The notes beneath the pieces were generated by a model. The model was not told the DNA's origin. It was given only the letters and a program-made list of their open reading frames with translations, and made no database searches. From Anopheles merus (taxonomy: Eukaryota; Arthropoda; Insecta; Diptera; Culicidae), in the NCBI RefSeq assembly GCF_017562075.2, contig NC_054085.1:14721222-14785221 (forward strand): DNA of 64,000 bases. Reading direction: 5' to 3'. Position numbers and translations under genes: made by a program. The stretch's first letter is position 1, and each line of letters begins with the position of its first letter. Of the stretch, positions 12,490-24,365 are shown one piece after another.

Positions 12490-15231
12490 AACAATCCAAA
12501 ACAACGCCAACATGTCTCCATGGAGTTGTTGTCTGTTGTCGCCCAGCAAGGTGACGAGCGAGTTCTTCTTCCACCATCCAATGGGGTTGTGCAAGAAGAG
12601 AACATTGTGAGTGTCACTCACGGGCATTGCTGCTGCTGTTGGCTGTTGGATGGTGAGTGCGTACTACGAGTGCGTTATCACAGCTGTCAAAACAATCAAG
12701 GTACGATAAAACTGACGACTACAACGCTCCCGACGTTGGTACACGCATCCTCCACCTGCCCGCCGCCTCTGCAACAGGTAGAGAGCGATGTGGGACTATC
12801 TCGCTTTTATCGTAACACTTTAGCTTGTTGTGTTGACCTAGCCAAAAAGACGAGCCTCAGCTTATGGGAGGAGGGCAGTATGATGGTAAAACTTTGCCAC
12901 AACGCGCTGTCGCTGGAGCAGCAGCAGCGGCGGCAGCAGCGGCGGCAATAGCAACAACCTGTTTCGCAAAACTTTGGGGTGACAAATATTTACCCTAGAC
13001 ATTCTTCACATTTTTGCACCCCTGAAAGGGAGCTAGCGAATGAGAGAGTGAGTGAGGTACGTCAGCGTCACTCGGTAGGTATCGTTGGCATCTGAACAGT
13101 ATGTTAGACCCGTCCGTTGTTGATATGTGGCGTTTCATGATACACCAAGATCTTCAAGAGATCATCATAATTAATCAATTTTACTTGAACAAATGTCCTT
13201 CACACTAATCAACAGCTCTACTCTCTGCCTCCGAAATGGTGCCGCGACATCATCATCATCGATCGATCGGTCGATCGAATGCAATCGTTTTTAAATTTCC
13301 AAAGGTCCTCCTCCTTCTCCTCCTTTTGCATCACACACCCAACAACTGTGTGCCGCAGCGGAATAGAAATGTTCGACACTTAATGTGCAATTTCAATTGT
13401 GGCACATTCGAGGCGGGCCCCTGATTTAGAATTCCTCGTGCACAACACGCCTCCCCCATCCAATGGTTCCCCCAACGGACTTTGGAACGATCAAAATGCA
13501 ACTCGTTCGTTTAGGGTTTTTTTCGCCTCCCCCTTTTCAGCCTGACACACTTTCGCGTTTTTTGATTGAGTTATTATTCCGGCAGCATCAATACGTATTC
13601 GACGTGCCCAACCCGTGCGCCGATCGCACGCGGAATCTGATGAAACGTGCTCGTCGAGTGTTTATTTTTATCGCTGTTTTAAAAAGCCAAAACGACGGCT
13701 AGGATGTTGAAGAGTGTTGCTCGATCGACACAGCCGTTGCTCGTTTTGTTCCAATGATACTCCAGCTACAGAGCAACGAGGAGGCGAGTTGGAACGACTC
13801 ACGGTGAATCGAGAACTTGGTTGGAACAGATTTCGCGAACGTCTTGCTTCACAGAGCAAACGTTTTCATTTGACTTTCTGGTTGAAGGAACGATTCCTTC
13901 CGATGCCTTCTCACGCTTTGCATCAACGCATCATCCAGATCCCAAACTCAAACCCAACAAAACTATCACACACGCTGATGGCGCCATTGACGCCATCCCT
14001 GACAGCTCGGTTGACAGTTTGTTTGTTTTGGATTGGTTTGCTGGTTCAGTGTTCTCACGGCGACGGCGACGACGACAACGACGACGAATGAGATCTTCAC
14101 ATGGTCGGCTTCTTCTCCAAACTGCGCGATCGGTGCTGCAGATATGACGGCGGGACGTCGTAAATGGACACTCCTTTCCTTGCTTAGGGCTGTATGTTCG
14201 CAACCCGCCTCTGTCCGGGCACGAGATATTGCAAAAGATGCAAATTTCTTTTATGGCTCTTCATTCGAGTTGAATGACCATGGTGCTTTGAAAGAAACCG
14301 TTTGGCTTTTATTATTATAACACACTTTTGTCCGCTGCACAGGAACCAAACCACGGCTTGGAACACAATGGTACGCCCTGTTAATGCTGTGGTTTGGTGT
14401 AGTTCCACCTGGCCTTTGAAGCGAGGAAGAGAACTTAACCTACATTTCTTTAGTGAGATGAATGTTTTTTTTTGCTTTTCAGCTTGTGTTTCTTTTGCGG
14501 CGGCAACACGTTTGAGTGTTAATGATGATGAGCTAAGACACAGTGAATCGTTTTCAGGTTATCGTAACAACTCATGGCATTTATGGGGTCTCCAGCTGGC
14601 GGTGTTCACAATAAATTGCTCTTAACGGGAGGTCTCAAGATCGGTTCACTCTTGCTTTAAAGTGTTCTCCGGTTTTGTTCGTCTTACGTCACACACACAC
14701 ACACCCAACACTCATATTATTTATTTAATTTATTTAAACATAGCAATCACTTTACAAGTTTTAAAACCCACGCGCCTCATGTTCCCAATTTAATTCCAAA
14801 ACGAATCCTTCCCCGAAGGCACACACCCGTCGGACGAGCACGGTCAAGCGTGGGCTGTTTTCCCTTTCATTTCAGCAATGCTGTTATGATTCTGACTGCT
14901 CTGTAGAACAGTAAGAAGCCTCTTTTTTACTGTATTCTACATAACAAATGAAGTCATAGCTTCAAATACAGCCATTGCGTTCGCCTTGGTAGAATGCCTT
15001 GGTTAGGGATCATCGTTTTTATCGCTCCAAGCTCCGGCAAAGGGAGTGACAGAAACAATAATTATCTTCCCCTGACCTCCCTTCGAGCGGAATGAGTATT
15101 TGTTTATCCGCACACTGGACAATAATCCGATTATTTTACCCCCTCCTGGGGGGGGGGTGAGACATTAAAATGCTGGACAGTTTACATTAATTTGAACAAA
15201 TGCCTTAATGCTTCTGGATGTAAATACTGTA

Positions 15232-15263
15232 ACTAATTGTGTCTCTTCTTGTTTCAGGTAATT
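15232..15263 (+). other. Candidate recursive splice site, second copy of the motif
   Basis: A T-rich stretch (TCTCTTCTTGTTTCAG ending at 15257) runs directly into GTAATTA. The 14-base core GTTTCAGGTAATTA is identical to that at 44371. Weak downstream donors occur at 15317 (GTAAGG) and 15322 (GTATAA). All three frames after 15258 hit stops within about 10 codons, which excludes an ordinary coding exon and suits a zero-length exon. Confidence 0.33.
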
Positions 15264-15863
15264 ACTCACGCAATTAACCGACACTGACCGTTTGGTGGAT
15301 GAGAAAAGCAGCTCTCGTAAGGTATAAGCGATCATATTCAATTATATTTTGTTTCAGTGCAAGAATACAACCAAAGTGCTTTCGTTTCAAAGTTCCTTCT
15401 AGACGCCACAATTCCTCTTTCACGTATGTCAATGACACACACACGCGGCTTGAAATAAAACAGCAGCAGTGATGTGGTTTATGGTTTAAAATAAATCAGC
15501 AATGCTTCTCTTGATGCTATTTCTGCTCTCCCTCATGCATGCGTCCGTCTCTATGTATGCCCTCCTGTATGAGAAATGGTCTGCGATTGGCAACATTTTT
15601 CAAATTCCAATCCCTGCTCGGTACCGAAAAACCAACGCCACAAACATCCTCCGACAAACAGCAGGCGCTAGCGTCTTTCTCTCTGACAGACAGATAATTC
15701 AAGATGCAATTAGTTTATCAGAATACTCCTCAACCAAAACAAAAAATTAAACAAACTTCCCTGCAAAGAAGGCAAACGACTAGACAGCGACTAGTAAAGG
15801 CTCTTGATGTACGATCGCTTACCACACCGCTTACCGTCAGCAATGGGGTTTGAAAATAACCAT

Positions 15864-15887
15864 TACACACACACACACACACACACC
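15864..15887. repeat. (AC)n microsatellite
   Basis: Twelve AC units. Confidence 0.9.
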
Positions 15888-17057
15888 CGATGATCACGTG
15901 AGTCTCTATCACGGTTAGACTCCAATAGCCGAGGGTTCGATCGGGGTCTAGACGCCTTTGAACATACCCACTTGACATTCCGGAAGAAGGGGTGCAGTGC
16001 ACACAGTGTTCCTCCTTTTTTCCCACATTTCCTACAAACACCGCATCCAGGCCAGTGGTACGGTTTGTGCCAACCGTACACGACACGTGCTGCTGTACTG
16101 TCACACTGCCAAAGCAGCAAGTACATAATAGTAGCAGAAGTGCAACAGCAAAACAACAATTAAATACATCAAAGCAAATCGTCAACGATGCGTAGAGATG
16201 TTTGCTTTGTGGTGTTGTTTTCTTTTTCACACACAATTTAAATTGAGACATGAAGCGGCATTGCCATGTGGCATGTGAGGGCTGGCTATGGTTTGCAACG
16301 CCGAAAAACAAGTCGTTTCGTTCAACATTTTTATTTCCGTTGCAAAGTGCAAGATTGCATTGAGAATCGTTACAAAAATGTGCTAATTTAACAAGATTAG
16401 ATAAATTGGATATTTTATCTCTTGTCGAAATGTTCTGAAAGTTAAAAGTGTTAGACGTATTAATATTGTTTTAATGTTTAATGCATATTAAGCAATTTCA
16501 TTACTTCATTTCTGGAATTAAATCGCATAAGAAAAAAAAAGTACACGCGAAGGAAACGTGCGCCAATGCAGTTCCTTCACACACAGCTGATCGTGCAACG
16601 CGCCACGACACACGCGGCGCGTCAAGATGAGTAAGATTAACCGCGGGTTGATGGTTGTTTACACACACATACACACACACATACACAAACACCCCAGAAC
16701 AAACCATCCGTGACACACTTGCCCTAGCTATATAGCGAAGCACGCCCAACTGGGAGCGCAAGCATTTCGTTCACGCAACGCAACGCATCATCGCCTCTAC
16801 TGCGGGCGTCATCTTTTCGCACCGTCCTGCAGCGGTAGCAGCAGGAGACGACGACTGGTTGATGTTTTGATTTACCACACATAAACCAGCGTCTTTCTGC
16901 CTTCCATTCCCTATTGCTTGCTGCTAGTTCACGCGAACCGGACGAACAGGACGTTCTGCTAGGTGAAAGTCTATTCTACTACCCCCGTTTTTCGAAGATC
17001 AGCTGGCAAAAAGGGGTTAAAACACTTCCACTGAAAAAGGGTAACCCGTACTATCCG

Positions 17058-17065
17058 TGACGTCA
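17058..17065. promoter_or_regulatory. Consensus CRE palindrome TGACGTCA
   Basis: A perfect cAMP-response-element palindrome. A second copy lies at 17620-17627, and a related TGACATCA follows at about 17100. No gene start is recognised nearby, so any role as an enhancer is inferred. Confidence 0.25.
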
Positions 17066-17619
17066 AGAGGGTGAACGTTTCCTCCTCCCCATTTTTCCTA
17101 TGACATCATCCTGGCGAGGGTACAGGAACCCTTGGGGAAAGCGTCGTCGTTTTGCACTCTAAATCACCTTTAGGCGCGTCCGTCACCACTACGCCAGTCA
17201 CCGCGCTCCGGTGCGCAACTGTTGCGCGCGCTCCACACGCAATCAGAACGCACTCAGCGAAGGAATACTGCCCCACTGGGACCAATTTGGGGAAAGGGTT
17301 CTAGGTAAGGATGGGGTTTATAGTGTGGTGTGTATGGGGGGGGGAAGTTATTTTTAAACAAACGCACCACCGTGAATCAAACGCATTAAAATTTCAATAG
17401 TCATTTTCCCACGCGCCTCGAGTATGCGGTGCGCGACGGGTGGGTATGTGTTTTTCACTGATGGAAATTTTGAGGTCGAGGAAAAAAAGGGGAAAAAAGG
17501 CAAAAAGGGAGCCCCTGTAACCATCTCCCCTTATCTGCCATTTCCTCTACCAAAAAGGTAGTAGTAGTAATGCTTGGATGAAAGGTTGAATGAAATTCCT
17601 ACAATTTGTGCGTTTCGTT

Positions 17620-17627
17620 TGACGTCA
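17620..17627. promoter_or_regulatory. Second consensus CRE palindrome TGACGTCA
   Basis: Identical to the site 562 bases upstream. It lies about 100 bases before the candidate exon at 17731. Confidence 0.25.
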
Positions 17628-17730
17628 CGCAGCAAACATTCGTCGAGTGAAGGTTTTCGCATGATGTACGTGTGGCTGTATGTGTGTGTGTATGTGTGGG
17701 TTTGTTGTGTTTTTCTTTTGCAATAACCAG

Positions 17731-17862
17731 ATGCGCGGAAAACACACAACAGCGTGGCCAAACAGGATTCGTTTACATTCGATTAGCCTGGATGAGCATT
17801 TTGCTTTGATTAATGTTTGTTTGGGCCGCAGCAGCCGAGTGCGCCGAGATAATGTTCCAAAG
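17731..17862 (+). other. Candidate plus-strand exon (132 bases)
   Basis: The acceptor has a T-rich tract and AACCAG before 17731, and the donor is AAAG|GTATGG at 17863. One frame is open for exactly 44 codons, begins with ATG and has a balanced composition (HSISLDEHFALINVCLG). A further donor-like GTAAGT lies at 17900. No homologous family is recognised, and 44 open codons are not rare by chance. Confidence 0.2.
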
Positions 17863-17959
17863 GTATGGAAATGGAATGGAATATGTTTTTGTGGTAACGT
17901 AAGTAACATTTTATCCTATTTTGTTCTTTCTATTTTGGGGTTTTTGTGGTAGTTTTAAC

Positions 17960-18530
17960 ATACCAAAGCAATAGATTGGAGAGCAGCTTTAGTGTATTTT
18001 TTTAATAGTATTATATTTTAAATTATTATTAGTTAAATCTGTAGCTTAAGCTATCTTCCTGTATTACTTTTTATATCTATCTCATTCGTTTCTTGTTAAA
18101 TATTTAATGTATTATTCCCTAGATTAGCAAATTTATTCAAAAGCTTGCACTCTAAAACCTTTAAATGTAATTTAAACTTTATTTCATGTTTATGAAAAAG
18201 TTGTGAATTAAAAATATGTTTAAATAATTTCTAATTCAAGCTTCAGAAAATAGTTAAAGTTTTAAACATTAAAAGCTAAATAGGTAAATTCAAAAATTCA
18301 ATTTAATGTAAAAACTATCAGTCCAGGAAGACCATTGGATACCCTTTAGGATGCTATTTTACGCATGTTTATATTTATAACAAATCCATTAAATATTGCA
18401 CAGTTTGGCACTCTCCTTTCAGCATAAATCCTCTCTTCCTTATCCTCATTATTCGCATACCCATAATTTTAAGGCAATATACAACCTACTTAAATAAACT
18501 ACCCTTTTTACACCCATCACTTTTCGCGTC
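17960..18530. other. AT-rich block without features
   Basis: Visibly AT-rich, free of microsatellites and of open frames of note. Similar AT-rich blocks lie at about 21340-21740, 24240-24480, 27300-27560 and 45720-46180. They may be scaffold-type or simply neutral intronic DNA. Confidence 0.6.
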
Positions 18531-20362
18531 TTCCTCCCAACTATCGCTCCCAGCGAACACGGTTTTTAAAGAACGCTGCTCCGTCCGATGGATTTTCCAT
18601 CGATCAATCGATGCAATCAAAATTTATCATCGCACTTCATTTGCCATCCCGGCACTCGTACTCGGTGAGTGTTTGAGGAGTCACCACCACCCATCCCGCG
18701 CTCCTCTCCACTCGCCGACGCGATGCCGGTCTATCGGTTTCAATTCTTAACACGTCGATCGCCTGACGCCGAAACGCAAAATTATGAATTCACTCACATC
18801 TCCCCTACCGCCATGGCCCCATGTTTTCTTTCATTCGCTTTTTCCTGCCCGTTGTGTTTTTTTTTATACCATCATAAAACCCGCTCCAGCACCGCCAGCA
18901 CCAACCAGGTCGGTCCATCAGCTTTCGGTAATTGGCCGGTATGCAAATGAGGGCCCCTTTCCGCCAACTGCCCCTGGGATCTTGCAGCCGTTTTCGCAGT
19001 TGCTGTTGTTCCAAACCATCCCCAATTTCTTCTTTCCTTCCACATACTGATTCTGCTCATCTGCTGGCGGTTGTTTGTACGTGTGTGTGTGTCTGTGTGT
19101 ACGCTAATGCTGTCAGTGAGCTGTATAAATAAAACAGCATGAAACGATATGCCGCTGTAAACAGATTAAATCCCCGTGGCTGCGGGTATTCGGTCGATCA
19201 GGTTCGTTGCCGCCTCGCTCTGTTTCTGCTCTCGTTTTTCCTTCTTTCTTTCTTTCTTTCTTTCCTCTTCACCCGGCGCTTACCACCAGGGGTGCCAGGC
19301 TGTGTCGTGGGTGTCGATAAATCATCTTTGAAAGGGGCGGGGAGAGTGGTGGGAGGCTATTTGATCTAGGATTTCGAATTCGCTTCTTTCGCTGCGGGTT
19401 GGCCGCATGCGGAGGCTACAATACGCACATCAAAAGAGACGTTTTGTGGGGGTAGCGCCGCTGTGGCCTGGATTAGAATGGAATGTTTGGCCTTTATATG
19501 CCAAAACAGACACAGTCACACTCACACAAACACACACGTGAGGGATCAATTGACGAGTAACACGATCTGCCGGTGCCTCGATGCTCAATTATCATGCTTT
19601 CGCAGCGATCGCAACAGAACAAGATGCTTTCGTCACACACTCTCGTGGGAGTGATTAATATTCACATCCAAACCGATGCTTTCCCGCTTTTGCACCGTCT
19701 CGTCGTTAGCACAACGAGCGATTTGTGTCACTGGGGAAAATCAATTGCTAAAACACACACACACATACACAACATGCCCGCAACGGAAATCATAACCCAA
19801 GGTCGCGGGAAGAAAAACAAAAAATCCCTCTGCTTGGAGGGTGGATGCGGGCGGCGCACGTGAGACCCGTGGCATCTGGAGCCACATTTCAGCGCCACGT
19901 TTGCGTTGATTTATTGCTACAAGGTGGGGGGGGGGACGGTTGGAAGGAACAACAGGGGCAAACCCCCCAGAGAGTGCAAAGAAAGGACGAAACGAGTGGG
20001 GGGGGAATACACGCCACCCTGACCTTGGCATATGGTCATGCCGTTCGATACGGCAAAATTGTAGCCAGCGAAACTCGAATGCAAATGATGTGGGTAGGCG
20101 ATTGTGTGTTTTTAGCTTCAAGTTTGCTATTTTGTTTGGCGTTTTTTTCCATCTCTCTCTCTCCCTCCACAAATTGTTGTGCCGTCAGCAGCATTCCTGC
20201 ACTAATATTGACTTTCCGTCAGCAGCACTAACTATAACGATGAACGGGGGGCGTGGGAAAATCTGTGGAATTTTACCAACGCTGTACACGTTCGTTTTTA
20301 CCAGCTGCGATCGAACTAGTTGATCGACGAACATTTTTCCGTTTTAGTTTTGCAGGAGTAAC

Positions 20363-20368
<6 letters not shown>

Positions 20369-20405
<37 letters not shown>
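20369..20405. repeat. (GA)n microsatellite
   Basis: Uninterrupted GA dinucleotides over 37 bases. Confidence 0.95.
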
Positions 20406-20409
<4 letters not shown>

Positions 20410-21055
20410 AGGCATTGAATGAATGCGGTAAAAAGGGAAAAGCAAACATTATTATTACCTTGAGGCACATCTGGTCGTGAAACGAGAGGGTTGTTCTGTG
20501 ATTAGGGGATGTAAAAATGGCTCTAAAAATGACATTTCGCTGATACATTTTCACTTAAAATATCTTCCAAACAATAAAAGTCAATCAATCATAATTTGAG
20601 AAATAGATTGAACAACTACTGCAGCCGTTGGATCGATTATTGTGCGATTTTTCATGTAAAACCGAGAAAAAATATGTATATTCAAAAAAGCAAACAAAAC
20701 ATTCTCTTTCTACGAACAAGCTTTCTATTCATAAAACCAACAAAAATCTGCAAAATTCTCCCCGTTTAACATGTCAGTACAGCAAATCGAAACTGAAACT
20801 AACAACAAAAACTGTGTTTGCTAGTCTTGTACGAACAAAAAACCCCTCCTCCCCGACAGTACACGTGTTGTTGGCCTTACGGAATCAAACCTAAACGATG
20901 ATTATTTATGAACCACACAGCGGCCACAGCACCGAGTACAAGCGTGAAAATGTGCACACAAATGAACAGTCAAAATCCCTGCCACGGACCAAGGTACCAC
21001 GGCATTGCTATTGAACAACCAAATAGTGCGAGAAAAAGACGAACGAAATGTGCCG

Positions 21056-21070
21056 TTTTTTTTTTTTTTT
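21056..21070. repeat. T15 homopolymer
   Basis: Fifteen consecutive T. Confidence 0.9.
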
Positions 21071-22019
21071 GTCCGGCGACGCCACGACGCAAACGAATGG
21101 AGACGCATGGTACGGTGCAGCAGGTAGGCTGGGTGTGACGGTACAGAAACATGTGCACATAGTGCTGTTATTATATTGCGGAGTAGTGTAGAGATTTGGT
21201 TGCTCAGTTTGTGCTGCTTTTGCTATGTTTTGGGAAACTGTATCGCTGAGGCTTGAAGGGAAGGTGAGTTTTTTTTTGGGGCAATTCAAATCCTTCAAAC
21301 TGAACATGATCGATCAAATATGAACAGAGTCGCTGAAAACAAGTGTTACCAAGTTTGATATTTGGAATCAGGAACAATCAAGCTAAGTTTCATTGGAATA
21401 CACACAAGATTCAAACATACACGGGTTTCTAAAATTAAAAAAAATTACCATTAAGCTTTTCACTCTGTTTTTAATTTTTAGAAATAATTCTAAAATTAAA
21501 CACTAAAAATTTAAATTAAATTCGTTGAAAATATTAGTAAATGAAAATATGCTTTTAATTTGCCCATAAATGTACCTATGCTTTTGTGCAAAAAAAGGTA
21601 AAATAGCGCAATATACGTTCAATGTACCATTACCAAAACAAATCGATTTTAATGCATATTAATTTCTTTTCAAATTGTATCAATATTTTCAATTTTTTAT
21701 ATTTGCTTGCGTTATTTCCTTCAAAAATAAGCACCGTGCCGTCCCCAATCAGTGTCTTACGACGAATGGCATAAGCTTCCCCATTCACCGTAAATAACCA
21801 CTACTGCTGTCATACCTAATACACCCCCAGCAGAGGGTGAACAAAAATAGAACCAAAACATTAAGAACTTCTGAAAATAAACTACTAAACTTCCCACCCT
21901 TCCCATTTGCCATTGACCTTTGAGAAGCAACATGCAAACTGCATCTCGTGCGACAAAAATAAAACACGCAAACACACAACAGAACACACTACCTTAATGC
22001 ACGCGTAGTAGTAACTCAC

Positions 22020-22105
22020 CTGTTTCGTAGGAAAAAGCTGTAACCTCCCTGCACAACGCCATTGATGCACACCTCTAAATGGTTTTCTCTTCTTTCCGGG
22101 CGGGC
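22020..22105 (-). other. Candidate minus-strand internal exon (86 bases)
   Basis: Reading the minus strand, a CT-rich tract and TATTTCTCCATTATAG form a strong acceptor ending at 22106, and ACAG|GTGAGT forms a strong donor. Two of the three frames are open across the 86 bases. One contains a Lys/Arg-rich start (PPGKKRKP), the other a segment with CINGVVQGGYSFF. No family is recognised. It could be a non-coding 5' UTR exon. The splice sites are among the best pairs in the window, but no partner exon was found. Confidence 0.3.
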
Positions 22106-24349
22106 CTATAATGGAGAAATAGAGAGAGAGAGAGAGCGAGTGAGGGCACAATAATTTATGATGTTCTAGCTGGCTGCTCCGAAAGCAGCACGCGCACCAC
22201 CCATCAAAGATGGCGTGTCGAAGATGCGTGCCACCTGTCATTTAGCGTGCGCTGTCATTCGCTCGAACAATGGAAACGCACGAATCTCGAGCCAGAGGGA
22301 GTTCATTTACCAAACAACAGAGTGGGGGGACCAAAACCACAAACAACAGCGCTGGTATTCGGTTGGGGTTGGGAAAAGGGAAGCAAAACACAGAAACGAT
22401 TCGTCTTGTCAATAAATCTTTCGTCAATAGCGGCGAACCGCGCGTACTCGGGACGCCGCCGCATTGACTGGCGTTACAAAACCGTTTATCGCTCGGAGGA
22501 TTTTATCGTACAGCGAGCTTCTTTTTTGCTGCTGTCGATCCATGCTGTCAGTCTGCTTACCTCACAACAATTCTTTCGTACAATTGTACAGCACACACAC
22601 ACTCAAATTGTCGTTTGATGGTGAAAAACATTCTGCCATTTTGAAGCGATTTGTTTCGTTGCGTTCAATCGGTTAGCGTTGCCGGCGAGATGATGATGAT
22701 AACTTCACAGCCGCCTTTGCTGCTGACAACTGCAAAGCTTCATAACTCATTCCTCATTGCCTCTTGTCTCTGTAGCTCCTTCTCTCTCTCTCTCTCTGTC
22801 GCTCGATTATTTGGTTGTCGATTTATTCATCCTTCGGGTTTGGCCACAACCCTCCCGCATTCTACATTGCACGCCACAAAACCGTCCAAAACGGCGTAAA
22901 AAAGGGAATAACGAACAAGCAACAAAACCCATTGCCCACCATTAGTAACGCTTGCACCCCCTTTTACCCATGTCGGGGAGTGCCCTAATATCGCAACCGA
23001 ACCAACGAAAGCAAACTAGTCGCGTGTGATAAATTACTCGATTTCATAGTCTATGGATTTTTATTGTTATTTTATTGATAATTTATGATTATTGTTCCGA
23101 TTATTGCGGTCTGCATTTGCAGTCTGTCCCGCCCGCCCGTCGGCCCAGCCTCAGTCAGTCAGTAGCAGGGCAAAAGCGGGTCGCGTGTTTTTGTTTCCCT
23201 TCGTTTTATTTTTTGCAAATAGTCACGAGACGACGCCTTTCGTTTCACTTTCCCTCCCCAGTCGGTTTGGGTGAAGAAATGTTCCACTTTTCTGCGATCA
23301 CCGCTGTGACGAATGCGCGTGCTGTGCGACAATTCCTAAGTGTACGCCAAGTTGTTTCCTTCATTTATCACTTCCTTATTGCGTTCGGATCGCGTGGCGC
23401 GGATCTTGGATTATGCGCTTCGAAGGCCGTCTCCCCCCTGTACCCCCTTACCCGGCCCCTTGTCAAATTCGAAAGCAATCATTCCGACTCCCCAACCCAC
23501 CCAGTGACCTTTGCTGCATAAACTTTACCCTTCTCACTGGCGCCCTTTCTTTGCCAACGAACAATTGCTGCTAGTCAAATGTCAACCAACAGCCGAGAAG
23601 CAAATCGAAATAGGCGGCGGCTAAGAAAGTTGAACCACGACCTGCAAACTAGATGAGATTTTGTACTGCGCCCCTTCCAGAAAAGAGTTCAGGATATGGC
23701 TCTCACACACACACACACACATCGTACAGAAACGACAAAAAAGAAGCAAAATCCATTGCTCAGTCAATAAACCTACCCATTCCCACGCATTCTGCACCGA
23801 ACAGAACAACCGTGAAGGTAAAAACTTTTGCGCAGAAACTCATTCAAAAGTTTGCTGCTTCATTTTTATGCGGTACGGTTTTTATGCTTGTTACGTACAT
23901 TTATTTGCTTTTTCCTCGCTTTCCTATGTTCCCCCCCTCTATCTCTCTCTCTCGTTCTCTGTTGTTTTCTTTCTTTGAGTTTCACCATTTCGATTTACTT
24001 TCCATCGGTTGCGCACCCTTTCACCTCAACAATCTCACTTCTGCCTGTGTAACTTGTATTGGATCAGTTCCCCTTTTTTTTCTTTTCCGGTTATCTTGTT
24101 TACATTGAATAAATCCGAAAAGTTGTACTGTGCTTCAATTAATTTGTTTTTATTACCTGATTGCTTTTTGGCGACGCGATGGCGGAATGAGTTTTTCTTT
24201 TGTCATTGTTGTTGTTTCATTTTGTTGTTCTGTTTTGCTTTGATGGTTTAATTAAGCTATTATTTTTAATGATAAGTAAGTTTACTTTTATTAAGTCTCT
24301 TTGTAAAAGAAAAAGTTTTGTGATTGATTGATATTTACTACTTATCTTG

Positions 24350-24365
24350 ACATGCATATGCATGT
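24350..24365. repeat. Perfect 16-base palindrome
   Basis: ACATGCATATGCATGT is its own reverse complement. It contains two ATGCAT elements, which resemble homeodomain or POU half sites, and lies in an AT-rich block. Confidence 0.6.

Larger units (their letters stand above)
6401..17057. other. Non-coding stretch with triplet, CT and SINE repeats
   Basis: No gene is supported. Besides the repeats and SINE listed, a frame from ATG 12018 encodes 58 mostly acidic residues. A segment near 13.76-14.15 kb is open in more than one frame. Neither shows a domain. Confidence 0.55.

Noticed and set aside
12520..12651. Plus-strand exon ending at GATG|GTGAGT
   Set aside because: The donor is good and the frame open, but the acceptor is weak and part of the frame is a Cys run from a CTG repeat.
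15730..16311. 193-codon minus-strand frame
   Set aside because: It crosses an AC microsatellite (Cys-Val run) and has no recognisable domain or supporting splice or polyadenylation signals.
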